NCBI GenBank assembly: GCA_002313895.1
Contig: DCAW01000025.1
Span: forward strand, 34,747 to 70,075
From: Dehalococcoidia bacterium UBA1123
Lineage (GTDB): Bacteria > Chloroflexota > Dehalococcoidia > Lucifugimonadales > UBA1123
Direction of reading: 5' to 3'
DNA: 35,329 nt
The notes beneath the pieces are model-generated. The model ran no database searches. It worked only from the letters and a program-made list of their open reading frames with translations, and had not been told where the DNA came from. Within the stretch, counting starts at the first letter, position 1. Every line of letters starts with the position of its first letter. This document shows, one piece after another, positions 33,675-35,329 of the stretch. Position numbers and translations under genes: made by a program.

Positions 33675-35315
33675 ATGCATTTGTTAGAGGTTCTGAATCC
33701 GGTCGCCACGCAGAGAGGCGTGCTGACCGCCATGACTACGACGCCCAGGCCAGCCAGCCTGGACAACAAGACGGTCGGGCTTCTGTGGAGCGGCACCCAC
33801 GGCGGTGACGTCGCTCTGAAGCGCGCCGGCGAGATGATTCAAGAGAGATTCCAGAACGTTTCCGTCAACTTCTACACTGGCGGCAACTATCCCGCTCCCC
33901 CTCCCATCGTCAAGCAGGCCGGAGAGGAGTGTGACGTCGTAATCGGCGCCACAGCCGATTGAGGGACGTGCGCGTCGTGGATGGTCCACGACATGATCGA
34001 GATCGAGAAGATGGGCAAGCCCGCTGTCCCGATCGTTTCCGGACGTTTTGAACTGGACGCCATAGCCAGCGCCCGCGCCTTCGCTATGCCAGACCTGCAA
34101 TTCGTCCTTGTCCCGCGCATCTATCGTAATCTGGCTATCGACGAGTGTATCAGCCAGACTGAGGCGGCTATCGACGACCTGATAGGCATCCTGACCTCAG
34201 AAATCGACGAGGCCCGCGAAGCCCCACAGATCACGACGACCGAGCGGTTCGAGGGCGATGACCGTTACGATGCCGTCCAACGCATGAACGATGACTTCAT
34301 TCTGCGCGACTGGGGCGATGCAATGCCGTTGTATCCCCCAACGCAAGAAGCTGTCGACGCGCTGATTGAGGGGACCAACCTGCCGGCAGACCATCTCGTA
34401 TGTGACATGCCCCCAGGGTTTGGACTCGCGACGGTGGAGAAGATCGCTATCAACTCGGCGATGGCCGGGGCCAAGCCCGAGCAGATGCCGGTTATCATAG
34501 CCGGAGTGAAAGCTCTATCCGAAATCGGCGACCAGGGCGGAAAGTCTTTGCTGATGTCCACCAGTCCCCACGCGCCCATGCTGGTGGTCAACGGCCCGAT
34601 TGCCAAGGAGATTGGCATTAATCCCAAGTCCGCTCTTGGCCCCGGTCGGGACAATCAGGTGAACATCACCATTGGCCGCGCCTTCTCGCTATGCTTGCGG
34701 AACATCGGCTACTGGTATCCGGGGCATATGGATATGGACACCATCGGCACCACTCGAAAATTCGTCCATTGCGTGGCCGAGAACGAAGAAATGAGTCCCT
34801 GGGAACCTTTCCACGTGAACCAGGGGTTCAAAGCTGAGGAGAGCGCGATCAGCGTGTTTATCACCGACGGCGAACTGGACGTTCAGGACCAGGGCAACGT
34901 CACGGCTGAGGGACTGCTAAAGACTATCGCATACGGCTCAACCTTCGGAACCCGTAGCCTGGGCGAGCGTCACACCTCCGAACGCCTGATCTTCATGCCT
35001 CCCGATGTGGCCCGCCCCGTCGGAGCGCAGGGATTCACCAAGCGCGGAGCCAGGGAATTTCTGCATCACAACGCGAACCACAGCCTGGGCAAGATGATCC
35101 AATTCATGCCTCTGGAGGGCGAAGCCCGTGTCGCCGCCAACTGGAAGTGGCTGGAGAGCCACACCGAGCAGGAGCGTCTGAATATGACCGTGCCGCTGCT
35201 TGAGAGCGCGGACAGGTTCTACGTTCTGGTTATCGGCGCGGACAGGGCCAAGACTCTGGTGATGCCATCCGGCCCCAGCCCGGCCACCGTGGGCATCGAC
35301 CAGTACATAGGTTAG
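33675..35315 (+). CDS. UGSC-family selenoprotein (TGA read as selenocysteine, Sec96)
   Basis: One frame runs from ATG 33675 to TAG 35313-35315, interrupted only by TGA at 33960-33962. Read as selenocysteine this gives 546 residues. Residues 1-95 form an alpha/beta start ('LDNKTVGLLWSGTHGGDVAL', 'ECDVVIGATAD'). Then comes U96-G-T-C99, a UxxC redox motif, followed by 'ASWMVHDMIEIEKMGKPAVPIVS', characteristic of UGSC-type proteins, where the motif is U/C-G-S-C. A long C-terminal domain follows (about 190-546, with 'DHLVCDMPPGFGLATVEKIAINSAMAG' and 'GPIAKEIGINPKSALGPGRDNQVNITIGRA'). A hairpin just after the TGA fits a bacterial SECIS. The family's biochemical role is unknown; a thiol/selenol redox function is inferred. 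The alternative is a nonsense mutation of TGT or TGC, but 450 intact downstream codons argue against it. Confidence 0.85.
33974..33992 (+). promoter_or_regulatory. Candidate bacterial SECIS hairpin
   Basis: The arms GTCGTGGA (33974-33981) and TCCACGAC (33985-33992) pair perfectly over 8 bp, with a 3-nt loop UGG at 33982-33984. A lower extension pairs C33971 with G33995 and G33972 with U33994. The stem begins 11 nt after the TGA and the loop lies 19 nt after it, within the range seen for bacterial SECIS elements. A G occupies one of the first two loop positions, as SelB-binding loops require. The hairpin lies inside the coding frame. Confidence 0.7.
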
Positions 35316-35329
35316 TGATTATCCAGACG

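Noticed and set aside
1..35329. tRNA, rRNA and CRISPR features.
   Set aside because: I saw no cloverleaf with a T-loop signature, no rRNA-like sequence and no regularly spaced direct repeats.

Overview
The window looks like accessory-rich chromosome from a free-living, probably marine bacterium of the SAR202 / Dehalococcoidia (Chloroflexota) kind. The inference rests on gene content: an F420-type (DDN-like) oxidoreductase, CaiB/BaiF CoA transferases, a GMC oxidoreductase, an enolase-superfamily enzyme, a sulfatase, an S9 peptidase, a reductive-dehalogenase relic and a UGSC-type selenoprotein. Dispersed intergenic palindromes of the 'TGTCATTCTGAGC...GAAGAATCT' type fit as well. No rRNA or tRNA gene and no CRISPR array was seen, so the placement is an inference.

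Layout. 1-6.1 kb: 3' part of a DUF1800 gene, an NHL beta-propeller protein, a convergent GMC oxidoreductase, a membrane-anchored DUF192 protein and a small membrane protein. 6.2-6.9 kb: a broken sensor kinase. 7.1-11.4 kb: an enolase-superfamily enzyme, then ruvX overlapping alaS, the main housekeeping block. 11.6-12.3 kb: a decayed PIN-domain (VapC-like) locus. 12.3-14.2 kb: thpR and a mug-type DNA glycosylase overlapping by 4 nt, and a divergent YfcE-like phosphoesterase with a clear, apparently leaderless promoter. 14.3-18.2 kb: a tandem-domain class III CoA transferase and a broken sulfatase that lacks its catalytic Cys. 18.4-23.8 kb: an S9 peptidase, a Nudix hydrolase, a small pseudogene, an MFS transporter and a DDN-like protein. 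23.8-27.6 kb: an aminoglycoside-phosphotransferase-like pseudogene, a Gfo/Idh/MocA dehydrogenase, a DUF3105 lipoprotein and a DUF6602-like pseudogene. 27.9-30.7 kb: a DEAD-box helicase whose only well-supported start is CTG, facing a reductive-dehalogenase-like pseudogene. 30.8-35.3 kb: gamma-glutamyltransferase, a bicupin, and a 546-residue UGSC-family protein.

The most interesting feature is the last gene. Two open segments (33675-33962 and 33963-35315) share one frame and are separated only by a TGA. That TGA lies exactly where the U of a U-G-T-C redox motif belongs, and a perfect 8-bp hairpin with a UGG loop follows 11 nt later, as expected of a bacterial SECIS. I read it as a selenoprotein with Sec at residue 96.

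The second theme is decay. Seven loci (sensor kinase, PIN toxin, sulfatase, small unknown protein, APH, DUF6602-like, reductive dehalogenase) are recognisable but broken, while the housekeeping and catabolic genes between them are intact. Several stops look like one-base transitions from CAG, CGA or TGG. Four copies of an intergenic palindromic repeat, three with a recognisable tail module or arm pair in forward orientation and one inverted, punctuate the gene boundaries.
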